NCBI GenBank assembly: GCA_041941305.1
Contig: JBGTQJ010000044.1
Span: 9,227-73,226 of the forward strand
DNA: 64,000 nt
DNA from: JANSWP01 sp041941305
GTDB lineage: Bacteria; Bacteroidota; Bacteroidia; Chitinophagales; Saprospiraceae
Reading direction: 5' to 3'
The position numbers were made by a program, and so were the translations under genes. The notes under the pieces are model-generated. The model ran no database searches. It was not told the origin of the DNA and saw only the letters and a program-made list of their open reading frames with translations. Position 1 is the first letter of the stretch. Each line of letters opens with the position of its first letter. This document shows, piece after piece, positions 18,023 through 26,828 of the stretch.

Positions 18023-19096
18023 ATGAAAATTTCAAACGCTTCTCTATGGCTTTATTTTTTTGGACTATTTGCTTTTCTGTACCATACATCAGGTTGTTTC
18101 CTTGAGGAATCTGTAAGTCATTCCAGCTATCCCAATTGTACAGGGTATGAGATTTCAGCTGACAAAAATTGGAAATACACTTTTAGTGTGGAAAAAGGTA
18201 TCATGGCTTTTGAAAATGAAAAAGACTTTTATCAAACATTGACTGAGCTGGAGAAAAATAACTTTAAAGACCTCAGAACTATTGAACGACAATTCAAATT
18301 TGTATCGCTCAAAACCATTATTGATGAAACTTTTAAGGACATCCATTTAGGTTTGACGGTAAAAAACGCTTATCTGGATTATTATTATTTTGATACAACT
18401 ACTTTTACCTATACAATTGATTTTCCTTTCTACATGTTGAGTGCTTTATTGAATAAGGATGGATTAGTTAAAATTAAAGATCAAATCTTCAAATTTTCCA
18501 GAAACCAGGTTTGCCAAATCCTGGACGGAACCATTGCCAGTTTAAAAAATCTGGCAAACTATTCTGAAGACAATCATCCTTATAATATCCATATTTCAAA
18601 GGTAGTTCAACATTCTTTTATTCACTCAGACATGTCGCCAGTAAAAAAAATGCCTTACCCTGCTCACGGGCATGAATCCAAACTGCAACTTTTCCAAACT
18701 ACCTGGACGACAACAGTTGGAAATTCTGTGCAAGACCATCATTTATTATGGGCAACTGTCCAAAACTATTTGAATTCGGATGATAACTATTCCAATTATT
18801 ACAATAGTACAGCCACACTAAATGGGAAATTAGAATTAGCCATTTTTAAGGATGGTTCTATGGATGTGGTTGTGCTAGATACCATTCATTTTTCTTCTAC
18901 CTTACTGGGAGCTATTCACGGTTTTACAGTTTATAGCACCCAGCACCAACCTCCCAAGCGCATTAAGAATGATGTATTGTTCAATCTTCAACCTGGAAGC
19001 TATCTAATCGGTACGGGAAGATTTTATTATCCAGATCTCGATGAACCCATGTATTTTGTAGAGAGTGAACTTTTTTTGGAAAAAAGTGAGCTTTGA
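18023..19096 (+). CDS. Hypothetical lipoprotein
   Basis: A 357-residue protein with a lipoprotein signal: a hydrophobic stretch ending HTSG, with Cys25 as the lipobox cysteine. The mature part is mixed alpha/beta with many aromatic residues. I recognise no family or catalytic motif. About 260 bp without recognisable features precede it and 170 bp separate it from the next T9SS cargo gene, so it is probably transcribed alone. Confidence 0.5.
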   Translation: MKISNASLWLYFFGLFAFLYHTSGCFLEESVSHSSYPNCTGYEISADKNWKYTFSVEKGIMAFENEKDFYQTLTELEKNNFKDLRTIERQFKFVSLKTIIDETFKDIHLGLTVKNAYLDYYYFDTTTFTYTIDFPFYMLSALLNKDGLVKIKDQIFKFSRNQVCQILDGTIASLKNLANYSEDNHPYNIHISKVVQHSFIHSDMSPVKKMPYPAHGHESKLQLFQTTWTTTVGNSVQDHHLLWATVQNYLNSDDNYSNYYNSTATLNGKLELAIFKDGSMDVVVLDTIHFSSTLLGAIHGFTVYSTQHQPPKRIKNDVLFNLQPGSYLIGTGRFYYPDLDEPMYFVESELFLEKSEL

Positions 19097-19266
19097 GGTT
19101 TACCTTTTTTTGATTCCCTGGAATATCCTAATAAGAGCATTATATTTAATTAAAATTTCTGAAAGCACTGGTTGTTTAGCATGATGTATGATGCCTGCTT
19201 CGCCAAACCGCGAACAATTCTCGTTATACGTTTTTCTAAACCACCACTGACAAAAAAACACGCAAA

Positions 19267-21492
19267 ATGAAAATCAGATTGAAACCTGTAAATGCACTGG
19301 CATTTGCCCTAACCTTTATTTTTGGAAGCCTTTTTTCTCCTAATTTCCTATCAGCAGAAGTAGAACTTCCTCTTACAAATCCTACTTCAATAGAAGAACT
19401 TCATCTGTATAACAAAATTATTGCACAAACATTTGCTCCTGAAATCAGGCAACTTATTAATGACGAAGAGGGACTAAATGGAGTATTGGATACGCCTGTT
19501 CGTGTGGATTTTGACGGAGATTGGGATCATACCAACAATTGGCAAAACGCACCTGCAATTCCATATCTGGACAATAAGGCTTCTCCTGCTGCATACTACA
19601 TCGTCAATTGGACGGAAAATTATTGGTTGATAAAATATACCTTCTATTATCCACGTGACTATGCAAAAGATATTTCAATAACTATTGGAAGTATTATTGG
19701 AAACCTAGTCTCCCCATTTTTGCCAAACCCCATATTAGCATCTATTTTGGATGAAGAAATACATCCATGCAAAATCGATACTCATGAGGGAGATGCAGGT
19801 GGGTTATTCCTCATTATTGAAAGACCCTTTGAAGAGGGGTATGTACTCTCTGATCTTATCCGGGGAGTAAACACAAATGCGCATCATTCGGGAGACAATA
19901 CGAACTGCCTGCCAAATAGCCAGATCAGCTTTATTTCAGAACCTCCCCCCGCCGATCCACCAGTACCTACATCAATTTTTCTATTCGCAGAAGGTGCTCA
20001 TCCCATTGTTTATTCAGCTGCCGGGACACATGCTTTCTTTTTTCATGAACTTCCTGCTGATGAGGACTGCAACAACCCTTGCAACCCGGAAGTAACTGGT
20101 GAGGTTATTTATCAACCAACGATATTGCCTCCAGGAAGCAACACTGTAACTTCATCTAATTCAATCGGATATTCTTTGATTGATGCATTCGATCCCTCTT
20201 CATTTGGGTTGTATAATCAAAAATACAATCCAGATGTTTTTTCTTTCACTCAAATATTTGCGACAGACGAAGAAGGACGCGGTGACCCTCCCGGTGCCCC
20301 CTGGAGAAGTTCAAAAGGACACCACCCAATTTCATTTATAGGCAAACCATTTTACGATCCATTTCCATCAGCGGGAGAAATTAGCACCTACGATTGTGTA
20401 AGTCATAACTGGGAAGGCATATTTGAGAATATTGCCTCAGTAGATGTTCATTTTCCAGCTCCAATTGATCTTAGCTCAGAAAACCCTTACGTGCAATTAT
20501 CTGTTGGCAATTTAAATTTAACACCCAAAGTAACTATTCCTGGGTTTAGCAGTTTCCCTGTCTTGCCAGAGGAACAGCTGGGAAAACCATTCCATTGCCT
20601 TTGTAAAACGCCCCCAACTACTTGTACCACTAATACCTTTCAGGATCATGCTTATGTAATCAATGAAGCTGCATGTGATTATTACAAATTGACCTTTTGT
20701 AATGGAACACTAAATGGGGGAAATATTGAAATAGAATTGAAAAACACTAAAGTTCTTTATACAGAGGTTCCCAGCGTAACATGGAATATTGACACTAATT
20801 TTGGTTTTGATTGTCAGGGCTGCGATGAAAACAAAACCAAAATCACCTTGATTCCATATAGCTCAGTGCCCTATGATATGGATGTGGAGGTGACTGCCCA
20901 ATTATCATCTCTTAGTTGCCAAGATCACATTGTTTCAAAATCTTTTTCTACCAGCGAACTGTGTGATCATCCTTTTGTCGAATTTATAAGCGATTGCGGT
21001 TTTGCAAGTTTAACCTTCGAGGGAAATTTTGCTTCCGGATCCACTTTTTCCTGGGATATTGAAGGATTTCCACTCTCTGGAGCAAATAGCCCACAGGTAA
21101 CTCTTTATCCTGAATTATTACCAGATCCCCAATTGGTTTCATACGCTGTAACCATTACAAGTCCTGATGGAAACACAACAACCATAACCGGAAATGGAAC
21201 AATTCCAGCATGCGACGATGATAATCCTCAATATCCAATAATCGTCCCTTTTCCCAATCCAGCAACAGATATTATTAATGTACAACTTGAAAATTTCGAA
21301 AAAGAACTGGAGGAGGACAATGGAGTTGAACTTTGGTTGGTAGATGAAAATTTCCACCAAATACAATCCATGTTAACTTTTGAGTCAAGTGCCACAATTG
21401 AGCTGTCTGAAGTAAAACCTGGGGGATACTTTGTTTACTCTATGGTAAATGGAAAAGAAGTGATTTCCTCAAAAGTTGTTGTGCTGAAATAA
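19267..21492 (+). CDS. T9SS-sorted secreted protein, possible Vps62/NPP1-like domain
   Basis: A 741-residue exported protein (signal ending NFLSAE). The first half has YTFYYPRDYA, then DTHEGDAGGLFLIIERP and later HPIVYSAAGTHAFFFHE. This layout resembles Vps62-related or NPP1-like domains, which carry a HEGDWE-type motif, but the match is by eye and the W is missing. PKD/Ig-like beta modules with paired Cys follow. The protein ends in a type A sorting domain starting near PFPNPATDIINVQL. Function is unknown. Confidence 0.6.
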   Translation: MKIRLKPVNALAFALTFIFGSLFSPNFLSAEVELPLTNPTSIEELHLYNKIIAQTFAPEIRQLINDEEGLNGVLDTPVRVDFDGDWDHTNNWQNAPAIPYLDNKASPAAYYIVNWTENYWLIKYTFYYPRDYAKDISITIGSIIGNLVSPFLPNPILASILDEEIHPCKIDTHEGDAGGLFLIIERPFEEGYVLSDLIRGVNTNAHHSGDNTNCLPNSQISFISEPPPADPPVPTSIFLFAEGAHPIVYSAAGTHAFFFHELPADEDCNNPCNPEVTGEVIYQPTILPPGSNTVTSSNSIGYSLIDAFDPSSFGLYNQKYNPDVFSFTQIFATDEEGRGDPPGAPWRSSKGHHPISFIGKPFYDPFPSAGEISTYDCVSHNWEGIFENIASVDVHFPAPIDLSSENPYVQLSVGNLNLTPKVTIPGFSSFPVLPEEQLGKPFHCLCKTPPTTCTTNTFQDHAYVINEAACDYYKLTFCNGTLNGGNIEIELKNTKVLYTEVPSVTWNIDTNFGFDCQGCDENKTKITLIPYSSVPYDMDVEVTAQLSSLSCQDHIVSKSFSTSELCDHPFVEFISDCGFASLTFEGNFASGSTFSWDIEGFPLSGANSPQVTLYPELLPDPQLVSYAVTITSPDGNTTTITGNGTIPACDDDNPQYPIIVPFPNPATDIINVQLENFEKELEEDNGVELWLVDENFHQIQSMLTFESSATIELSEVKPGGYFVYSMVNGKEVISSKVVVLK

Positions 21493-21589
21493 CAATTTAA
21501 TTTCCAGATTAATTAGAAGGACAATTTTCCGAAGTGTAAAAAAGGGTTTTACTAAATCCTTAGTAAACTAGCATTTATTCTGAGGACTT

Positions 21590-21678
21590 TTACCCCTGCC
21601 TCAGCTCCGTCGAATAGCTCTCAGTTTGTTTACTCATATGCTCCCATGGGGGCTATCCACAGGACTGAGGGGGAGTAA
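21590..21678. repeat. Structured palindromic element in the 21493-21807 intergenic gap
   Basis: Outer arms TTACCCCTGCCTCAG (21590-21604) and CTGAGGGGGAGTAA (21665-21678) pair imperfectly. Inside, ATAGC (21615-21619) can pair with GCTAT (21652-21656), and CCCATGGG is a local palindrome. A smaller 8-bp hairpin TTTACTAA/TTAGTAAA (21548-21567) lies upstream and may terminate the preceding gene. The rest of this 315-bp gap holds the leader motif described at 21755. Confidence 0.5.
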
Positions 21679-21754
21679 TTTGTCAGTTCACCAAAGTAGT
21701 ACATATCCTCCCTATTAAGCCAGGAGTTTGACTCTATATTTTTTTTCAACATTT

Positions 21755-21788
21755 GGCGGTTGCTGAAAAGCCATAAAAGAGTAGGCAT
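21755..21788 (+). promoter_or_regulatory. Leader motif GGCGGTnGCnGAAAAGCC...GTAGGCAT, copy A
   Basis: GGCGGTTGCTGAAAAGCC followed by AAAAGAGTAGGCAT ends 19 bases before the ATG at 21808. A closely similar block occurs at 28379-28424 upstream of another exported-protein gene. GGC and GCC can pair around the GAAAA-containing loop. It is probably an RNA element of the 5' UTR; I cannot assign it to a known class. Confidence 0.45.
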
Positions 21789-21807
21789 AATTCAAAAAAA
21801 TTAAGTT

Positions 21808-22926
21808 ATGAAAACAAAATTTTCAAATTCAGTTTCCCTTAGACAAAAGGGTGTTTTATTAGGATTTTCCATCCTTTTAGCAGGATTTATTTTAGCGTCG
21901 TTCTCATTCCCAAGTGAGTTCAAAGACGAATGTCTTACAAGCAATTGCACCCTCCTATTGAGTTATGATGCGACTGAAATCACTACCTATAAGTTGCAAA
22001 ATGGAGTATTTGATGATTTAACAGCCCTCGAAAAGGTGAAGTTAAAATCAAGACAAAAAGAACTACATGTAGAGGTATGTTTAAACAAAGCAGGAGATAT
22101 TATCACTGAAATTTTACTGCTAAACCCGGAAGAATATTTTGAGGATTGGATGTCTCAGATAGCAAAGACAGTTATCACAGAAAAATCGGTAAAAGTCTAT
22201 GACGACATGGGAGTTTTGTTGTTAGACCGATCCAAGAGTGCCAAATCTTTGGATGTTAGCAAAGGCATCTATCAGGGTTTATTTGATGGACTAAAACCAG
22301 CACCTCAATTTTTGAAATTAACTACTGAACACTATAATCAATTACAACAAGCTGGATTTACGGTTGAAACCCTTCCAAACGGGGCAATAAAAGCAAATAA
22401 TGGATCCCTAGAATTAATTTATGACACTGAAAACAGGCTGTTGACAAAATCTTTTTTCAAAGATGGAATTTTGCAAAGTTCGATTACCGAGCATTTTATT
22501 GAAGACAGTTCCAAGGAGTTGGTTCCAAACTACAAATTGGAGAAGTCTTACAAAACTTTTCCCAGCGGCGTCTGTGTAGAAGAAAACAGGTTAACTGTTT
22601 ACAAAAACTATTTCGCCAACCGGGCAAAAAACAGAAGCTTTGAAAATGAATTTGAAGCCTCCAATAATACATTGGAAAATAACAATTCAATGTCAGTTTA
22701 TCCCAATCCCGGAAATGGGCTTATCAATATTCGCATTCCCAAGTCGCTGAAAGGAAAAATGATAAAAATCCGGGTTTTAAACGCCATCGGGCAAATCATA
22801 TCAGAATTTGAAAAAAAGGCAAATCGGCAATTCCAGCTTGACTTAAGCAATTTTAACTCTGGTATTTATTCAATTAGCCTTGAAGGCAATGGAGAAAGGT
22901 ATTCCAAAAAAATTATCAAGCCATAG
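21808..22926 (+). CDS. T9SS-sorted secreted protein of unknown function
   Basis: A 372-residue exported protein with an N-terminal hydrophobic segment (about 16-34), an unrecognised region, and a C-terminal type A sorting domain (SVYPNPGNGLINIRI... ending SKKIIKP). One CLTSNC pair follows the signal and a further Cys lies mid-protein. No enzymatic motif is visible. It is followed 60 bp later, on the same strand, by a lipase-like hydrolase gene; the two may be co-transcribed. Confidence 0.7.
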   Translation: MKTKFSNSVSLRQKGVLLGFSILLAGFILASFSFPSEFKDECLTSNCTLLLSYDATEITTYKLQNGVFDDLTALEKVKLKSRQKELHVEVCLNKAGDIITEILLLNPEEYFEDWMSQIAKTVITEKSVKVYDDMGVLLLDRSKSAKSLDVSKGIYQGLFDGLKPAPQFLKLTTEHYNQLQQAGFTVETLPNGAIKANNGSLELIYDTENRLLTKSFFKDGILQSSITEHFIEDSSKELVPNYKLEKSYKTFPSGVCVEENRLTVYKNYFANRAKNRSFENEFEASNNTLENNNSMSVYPNPGNGLINIRIPKSLKGKMIKIRVLNAIGQIISEFEKKANRQFQLDLSNFNSGIYSISLEGNGERYSKKIIKP

Positions 22927-22986
22927 TTGGCTGGTATAGGTTTCTCTATTAATCAATAATAATTAGGACTTCAAAATATTTAAGTT

Positions 22987-24636
22987 ATGAAAACAATAAA
23001 ATTAATTGCGCTTTTTCTCGTACTATCCAACTGGATGTACAGCCAGGTTGAATGCAACTCAAATTTCAACAATCATGTAAAAATTTCAAATGACGAAACT
23101 ACAGAGAGCTTCAATCCTCCGCCACCCTCAAATCCACCAAATGCGATGCCTCCGGTTTTTCCTTCAGATAGGATTGTATTCTGGGTACACGGACTTTCTG
23201 CCGAACCTGAATTTCTGAGTATAATTGGCGATGCAACAGAGTATCAATCTCCTTTCAGCACAATCCCTGATTACCCTGATCGGAAAGTAACTTCCCTTTA
23301 TCCTGATTATCATGAGAATGCAGGTGGAAATATGGACGGTGCAGCTACTTCTCTCTATAATGAAATTGTTTCAATTGGTGATCCGCATTGTGATGCCAAT
23401 AATATTGAAGACAAAACCATCAATTTTGTTATTGGGCATAGTCAAGGTGGTCTGGTAGCAAGAGCTGTTGATAAAATTATTTCGGAGGAAGGAGATGATG
23501 AAGATAAAAGATTTGGTGGGATTGTAACCTTTGGCACTCCACATCAGGGAGCCAAAGTCTTAGAAAACATCGATGATACGGGACCCAATCTTGCTGTTGA
23601 ATTCGCCCAGGATGCCTGTGATGTTTTGCCAGAAGGTCCTTTAGAAGAAGCTTTGGCTGAACTTCCTTTTTTCATTCAATTATTCATCGACAATCCGACA
23701 TTACAAGAGACTGTTGATGGAATTTGTTCAAATATTGTTGAGACATCTATTCCGATGGTATTAAAAAGTCAAACTACAGGAGTAACAGATGACTTCCACG
23801 TTGGTTCCCCTTATTTAAATGCACTTAATGAATACGAATCAAACATTCCCATGATCAATTTTTGGGGCGTTGAAGATGAACCAGTAGCCTGGCGTATTGC
23901 GTCATCCTATTCTCTAGACAATCCAGATGAGGAAGATGCTTTTGAAGGAGATTATGATGAATCTGTCATGAACCTTGTAAACGATGCAATAGAACATTAC
24001 CAATCAAAAGCCAATGAATGGTATTTCATTTCAGAAAATTATTCAAATGGTGTCAATATCTGCAGTTTTTTTAATTGGATAATTGATCCTGTGCATTGCG
24101 GAATATTTCAAGTGATAGATGGAATAGTTGGAGAAACAGATGCACTCGCAGTTAGAAATGCCTACATCAAAGGTTCCCATTGGCTTCAAAATGCAAATAA
24201 CAGTTTCAAAACTATAATTGGGGCATATAATTATGTGGAATTGACTACATCAGTTTGCAATTGCATACTTGTAGATAATCAGGGAAATTTTATTGATGAT
24301 GTTTTTCCTCCGGCGGGCTGCATTCCACCTAACCCAAATATTATCTGTGACCTGACAGAGACCATCATAAACGCACCTGTATCTAAACCAAGTGATGGAG
24401 TCGTTTTAGTCGAATCTGCGTCCAACCTGCCTGGAGCTTCTTTCTTTTGCACCACGGAGGAAGATTTTTGTCTAGATCCTGATCCTCCTTCAAGCCCAAC
24501 ACCAAATTTCGCATGCTTTGATTTGCCAGGAAGCAATCACGGTCAAATGCGAAATGACTCAAACACCAAATTTGCTTTAAAAAGGCTATTTGATGGAGAG
24601 TTTGGATGCTATTTCAAAACAGAAGAAAGAGATTAA
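22987..24636 (+). CDS. Exported alpha/beta hydrolase (lipase/PGAP1-like)
   Basis: A 549-residue protein with a signal peptide (ending NWMYSQ). The hydrolase domain has the oxyanion-hole motif WVHG (67-70), nucleophile Ser152 in GHSQGG, and FGTPHQG downstream, as in triacylglycerol lipases and PGAP1-like enzymes. The late GSNHGQM could supply the catalytic His. The protein is Cys-rich and has no T9SS tail, so it probably stays periplasmic or leaves by another route. Likely activity is ester hydrolysis; the substrate is unknown. Confidence 0.8.
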   Translation: MKTIKLIALFLVLSNWMYSQVECNSNFNNHVKISNDETTESFNPPPPSNPPNAMPPVFPSDRIVFWVHGLSAEPEFLSIIGDATEYQSPFSTIPDYPDRKVTSLYPDYHENAGGNMDGAATSLYNEIVSIGDPHCDANNIEDKTINFVIGHSQGGLVARAVDKIISEEGDDEDKRFGGIVTFGTPHQGAKVLENIDDTGPNLAVEFAQDACDVLPEGPLEEALAELPFFIQLFIDNPTLQETVDGICSNIVETSIPMVLKSQTTGVTDDFHVGSPYLNALNEYESNIPMINFWGVEDEPVAWRIASSYSLDNPDEEDAFEGDYDESVMNLVNDAIEHYQSKANEWYFISENYSNGVNICSFFNWIIDPVHCGIFQVIDGIVGETDALAVRNAYIKGSHWLQNANNSFKTIIGAYNYVELTTSVCNCILVDNQGNFIDDVFPPAGCIPPNPNIICDLTETIINAPVSKPSDGVVLVESASNLPGASFFCTTEEDFCLDPDPPSSPTPNFACFDLPGSNHGQMRNDSNTKFALKRLFDGEFGCYFKTEERD

Positions 24637-24661
24637 ACTCTTTTTAAATCCCCATATTCTT

Positions 24662-24709
24662 CAAAGAATATTCAAATATTTCCAGCCCGAATTATTTGGA
24701 TATTCTTTG
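24662..24709. repeat. Imperfect hairpin after the lipase-like gene
   Basis: 21-base arms (24662-24682 and 24689-24709) pair with three mismatches around CAGCCC. ATATTCTT/AAGAATAT at 24654-24671 is a competing smaller hairpin. There is no long T tract, so whether it terminates transcription is uncertain. Confidence 0.45.
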
Positions 24710-24804
24710 GGGAGTTAATTGATGTACTATTCAACAGTTATCATACTAATACTCTCTCAATTCTTTTAATATCTCTATGAAAGTTCAATGAAAACAATTC
24801 AGCT

Positions 24805-26076
24805 ATGCATTTTTTCAAATATCTATTCATCATCCTTATTGTTCTTATCTCAAATTGTACTTTGACTAAGGTAGAAGTATTGAAACCAGAAACATCATAT
24901 ATTTCCAGCAGCCAAGGGGAAAAACTAAATATTGTTTGGCAACAACCGCTTCAAAATGACACCTTTGAAACCACTTCTTTTACACCTATTGTTGCAAAAA
25001 ACAATGTCCTATTTAGCGATGAAAACTCAGCAAGAGGTGAAAGAATAATAATGCTGAATGGAACCTCTGGTGAACAGTTATGGGAATGGCAGGAGCATCT
25101 GCGCCCTTCTATCAGTTCTTACTCAAATTCTAAATTTCTGACAAAGAAACAGCTTGTTTATGCTACTGGAAATGATACTTATTTGGTAAACCTGGCAACA
25201 GGAGAAACGGAAAAACAATTTGAAATTGAAAATGATTGTGGGTCCTCACGAATAACTGTTATTAATAATAATTTTTTTCAAGGTGTCCAGGCTTGCAAAA
25301 CTGCAAATTCAATTTCTCAACTAACTCAAACGAATCTAAAAACAGAAAAAAGCCGAACCATTTATTCCAGGAAAAAAATAAATAATTATTCCCCAAGAAT
25401 TGAACCACCGGGTTTTTGGCTAAATCCAAATGGAGATACCATCCTGATTTTTCAAATACGCTCTTTTGATTTCTCAAAATTATTGGGAAAGGTTGATCTT
25501 ATAGCATACAATATAAATCAAGACTCAGCTCTTTTTGAAATTACAAACCTGGAGGCTAATTCAAATGTCAGCACACCCTTAATTTGGAACAATAAAATCT
25601 ATTTTCAAGGTGCCCAAATGTTATTCTGTATCGATAACCAAACTGGAGCCACTATCTGGAAGAGAAGATTTTTTGATTCAGGGGAGAACCTACTTACATC
25701 AAATTTATTGATCGAAGAAAACAAACTATTTGTCAATCCCGGGAATAGAAATCTTTATGCCCTGGATCCGCAAACAGGAAGAATGATTTGGAAAATTCAA
25801 GACAGTGGTTCCAACTGTTCAGATATGGTGTATCATCAGGGAATCATTTATTTCACAAGTTTGGGAAGGGGTTTGCTTTATGCAATTGAGGGAAAGACAG
25901 GCAAACAATTGTGGGCAGAGAAATCACCTAATAGAAAATCAGGTTTTCAAAAAGCAGTATTTGGCAGAGGAGGGATTGCTGTTAATGAAAAATTGGGGTT
26001 ATTATATGTTTCAGACGGCTTTTTTGCCTTAGCAGCCAAATTAGTTGAGAGCCAGAACCAGGATCACAACAGCTAG
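24805..26076 (+). CDS. PQQ-like beta-propeller lipoprotein
   Basis: A 423-residue lipoprotein (signal ending LISNC, lipid-bearing Cys18). It contains repeated propeller blades with the PQQ/BamB-type signature: IMLNGTSGEQLWEWQ, CIDNQTGATIWKRR, ALDPQTGRMIWKIQ and AIEGKTGKQLWAEK. Such propellers are usually scaffolds or binding proteins at the membrane. No catalytic PQQ-dehydrogenase residues are evident. A small HTH-type gene follows after 30 bp and is probably in the same transcript. Confidence 0.8.
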   Translation: MHFFKYLFIILIVLISNCTLTKVEVLKPETSYISSSQGEKLNIVWQQPLQNDTFETTSFTPIVAKNNVLFSDENSARGERIIMLNGTSGEQLWEWQEHLRPSISSYSNSKFLTKKQLVYATGNDTYLVNLATGETEKQFEIENDCGSSRITVINNNFFQGVQACKTANSISQLTQTNLKTEKSRTIYSRKKINNYSPRIEPPGFWLNPNGDTILIFQIRSFDFSKLLGKVDLIAYNINQDSALFEITNLEANSNVSTPLIWNNKIYFQGAQMLFCIDNQTGATIWKRRFFDSGENLLTSNLLIEENKLFVNPGNRNLYALDPQTGRMIWKIQDSGSNCSDMVYHQGIIYFTSLGRGLLYAIEGKTGKQLWAEKSPNRKSGFQKAVFGRGGIAVNEKLGLLYVSDGFFALAAKLVESQNQDHNS

Positions 26077-26106
26077 AAATTATATCCGCTAAACAAGCAC
26101 TTCATC

Positions 26107-26301
26107 ATGAAAAATAAAAGCTCTAAAACACGTCAGGAAATTGCAAATGAATATGATTTCAGTACAGTAACACTGTGGAGAAAACTGAAACGAAACAACA
26201 TACAATTGCCACCAGGGTTAATTAGTCCCAAATTTCAAAAGAAAATTTATGACGTTTTGGGATACCCAATTGGAATTTCAAAAGGAGACTTTGAAAACTG
26301 A
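26107..26301 (+). CDS. Small helix-turn-helix protein
   Basis: A 64-residue basic protein. TRQEIANEYDFSTVTLWRKLKRNNIQ reads as a classic HTH (EIANEYDFS as helix 2, TVTLWRKLKRN as the recognition helix). It is followed by the LPPGLISPKFQKKIYDVLGYP tail seen in short HTH proteins of Bacteroidota. It is likely a DNA-binding regulator without an effector domain. It lies 30 bp after the PQQ-propeller gene, so it may regulate the local exported-protein genes (inference). Confidence 0.65.
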   Translation: MKNKSSKTRQEIANEYDFSTVTLWRKLKRNNIQLPPGLISPKFQKKIYDVLGYPIGISKGDFEN

Positions 26302-26450
26302 AATATCATGAACGACTATGAGATGTTTTGAAATAGTTTAATTCCTCAAACTATCGGACTTTTGCCAAAGTATAAATTATTCAATCACAAGAAGTTAAAC
26401 CTAAAAAGACAGCTCTTTTTTGATTTGACTCTCTCTTAACTTTAAATTCA

Positions 26451-26666
26451 ATGAAAAAGAAACTATTGTTCTTATGCTTTGCATTTGTATTTGCACTTAC
26501 CACGTTTGCTGTTCCACCGAAAAACAAAAAGGTATTTAAGACCTGTGTGGAACAAGGTTGGCCTAATTGTGCAGTAACATACCTTGAGTGTGAATATGGA
26601 AGAGGTGATTGCTTCTTTGTCGTAGATCCAGAGGAGTTTTGTCAAGCTCAATGTGATGATATTTAA
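26451..26666 (+). CDS. Small secreted six-cysteine peptide
   Basis: A 71-residue precursor with a clean signal peptide (about 1-20, ending FAVPP). The mature part is about 50 residues with six Cys (32, 40, 47, 54, 64, 68), enough for three disulfides. It has its own terminator at 26691. The next gene encodes a 6-bladed propeller lipoprotein. The arrangement resembles the pairing of NVEALA-type small peptides with BF3164-type propeller lipoproteins in Bacteroides. I infer an exported peptide presented to or bound by that lipoprotein. Function is unknown. Confidence 0.65.
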   Translation: MKKKLLFLCFAFVFALTTFAVPPKNKKVFKTCVEQGWPNCAVTYLECEYGRGDCFFVVDPEEFCQAQCDDI

Positions 26667-26690
26667 CATTGGAAATTTTTCATGAAACAG

Positions 26691-26737
26691 GAGGTCTTTT
26701 TGACATGAAAATTGGTTCGAAAAGGCCTCTCTTTTTT
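26691..26737 (+). terminator. Rho-independent terminator of the small Cys-peptide gene
   Basis: GAGGTCTTTT (26691-26700) pairs with AAAAGGCCTC (26720-26729), with one G-T, followed by TCTTTTTT. Confidence 0.7.
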
Positions 26738-26758
26738 CCAAAAAATCAATAGACAATG

Positions 26759-26808
26759 GACTTTATTTGGTTGATGGTTTTCCAAATAAAATCTTTTCAA
26801 ATAAAGTC
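26759..26808. repeat. GACTTTATT palindromic element, copy 1 (50 bp)
   Basis: GACTTTATTTG (26759-26769) is the exact reverse complement of CAAATAAAGTC (26798-26808). TTTATTTGG can alternatively pair with the nearer CCAAATAAA (26782-26790), so two exclusive folds exist. The same ends and the inner AAAATCTTTTC occur at 56797-56867. Confidence 0.75.
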
Positions 26809-26828
26809 TGGAAAAAATAATTTTTATA

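Noticed and set aside
19267..21492. Firm assignment as a necrosis-inducing (NPP1) or Vps62 protein
   Set aside because: The HEGD-type motif lacks the following Trp-Glu and the rest does not align convincingly by eye.
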